Origin: Misgurnus anguillicaudatus
Lineage: Eukaryota > Chordata > Actinopteri > Cypriniformes > Cobitidae
Reading direction: 5' to 3'
DNA length: 64,000 nt
Assembly: GCF_027580225.2 (NCBI RefSeq)
Contig: NC_073348.2
Span: 41,394,001 to 41,458,000 of the forward strand
The stretch's first letter is position 1; each line of letters starts with the position of its first letter. Shown here in pieces: positions 63,941 to 64,000 of the stretch. The notes below the pieces were generated by a model, which saw only the letters and a list, made by a program, of their open reading frames with translations, was not told where the DNA came from and made no database searches. The position numbers and the translations under genes were made by a program.

Positions 63941-64000
63941 TTAGGTTAGGTTAGGGTTAGGTTAGGGTTAGGGTTAGGTTAGGGTTAGGTTAGGTTAGGG
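63941..64000 (+). repeat. Telomeric-variant spacer, continues beyond window
   Basis: TTAGG/TTAGGG pattern identical to the first 60 bp of the spacer at 60030-60170. The window ends inside it. Confidence 0.9.

Overview
This window is vertebrate nuclear DNA from a teleost fish, most likely a cyprinid. It is AT-rich, carries long (CA)n and (TG)n microsatellites, short exons with large introns, and repeat families typical of fish: V-SINE-like tRNA-derived SINEs, hAT and Tc1/mariner non-autonomous elements, and an LTR retroelement. The last 10 kb are subtelomeric. The right-hand part is dominated by TTAGGG-type repeats on the + strand, which places the chromosome end to the right.

Left half (about 3.4-43.3 kb): four protein-coding genes could be reconstructed exon by exon, with consistent splice phases. 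They are sim1 (bHLH-PAS transcription factor, minus strand, 11 coding exons, 667 aa), crybg1/aim1 (six beta/gamma-crystallin domains plus a ricin-B-like C-terminus, plus strand, 1613 aa), riox2/mina (JmjC ribosomal oxygenase, minus, 9 coding exons, 468 aa) and tiprl (TIP41-like PP2A regulator, minus, 7 coding exons, 271 aa). sim1 and crybg1 are divergent across about 8.3 kb. crybg1 and riox2 converge, with stop codons 766 bp apart and back-to-back polyadenylation signals. The genes do unrelated jobs and share no evident pathway; their proximity is chromosomal history.

Middle (about 43.4-54 kb): a gene-free stretch of nested mobile DNA. A hAT-like element carries an AGCTGG-rich palindromic element. 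A Tc1/mariner-like element is split by a young LTR retroelement whose only long ORF encodes a Gag-like or unknown protein with a 9-residue repeat. Next to it lies a decayed ORF with repeated K-M-A motifs, broken by one stop codon and by a 760-bp hAT element with a perfect 8-bp target duplication.

Right end (about 54-64 kb): degenerate telomeric repeats, an 11-bp minisatellite, and four almost identical 1786-bp subtelomeric units separated by TTAGGG/TTAGG spacers. The spacers alternate short and long, giving a two-unit higher-order repeat of about 3.7 kb. One junction holds a 63-bp stub of the unit followed by a pure TTAGGG array.
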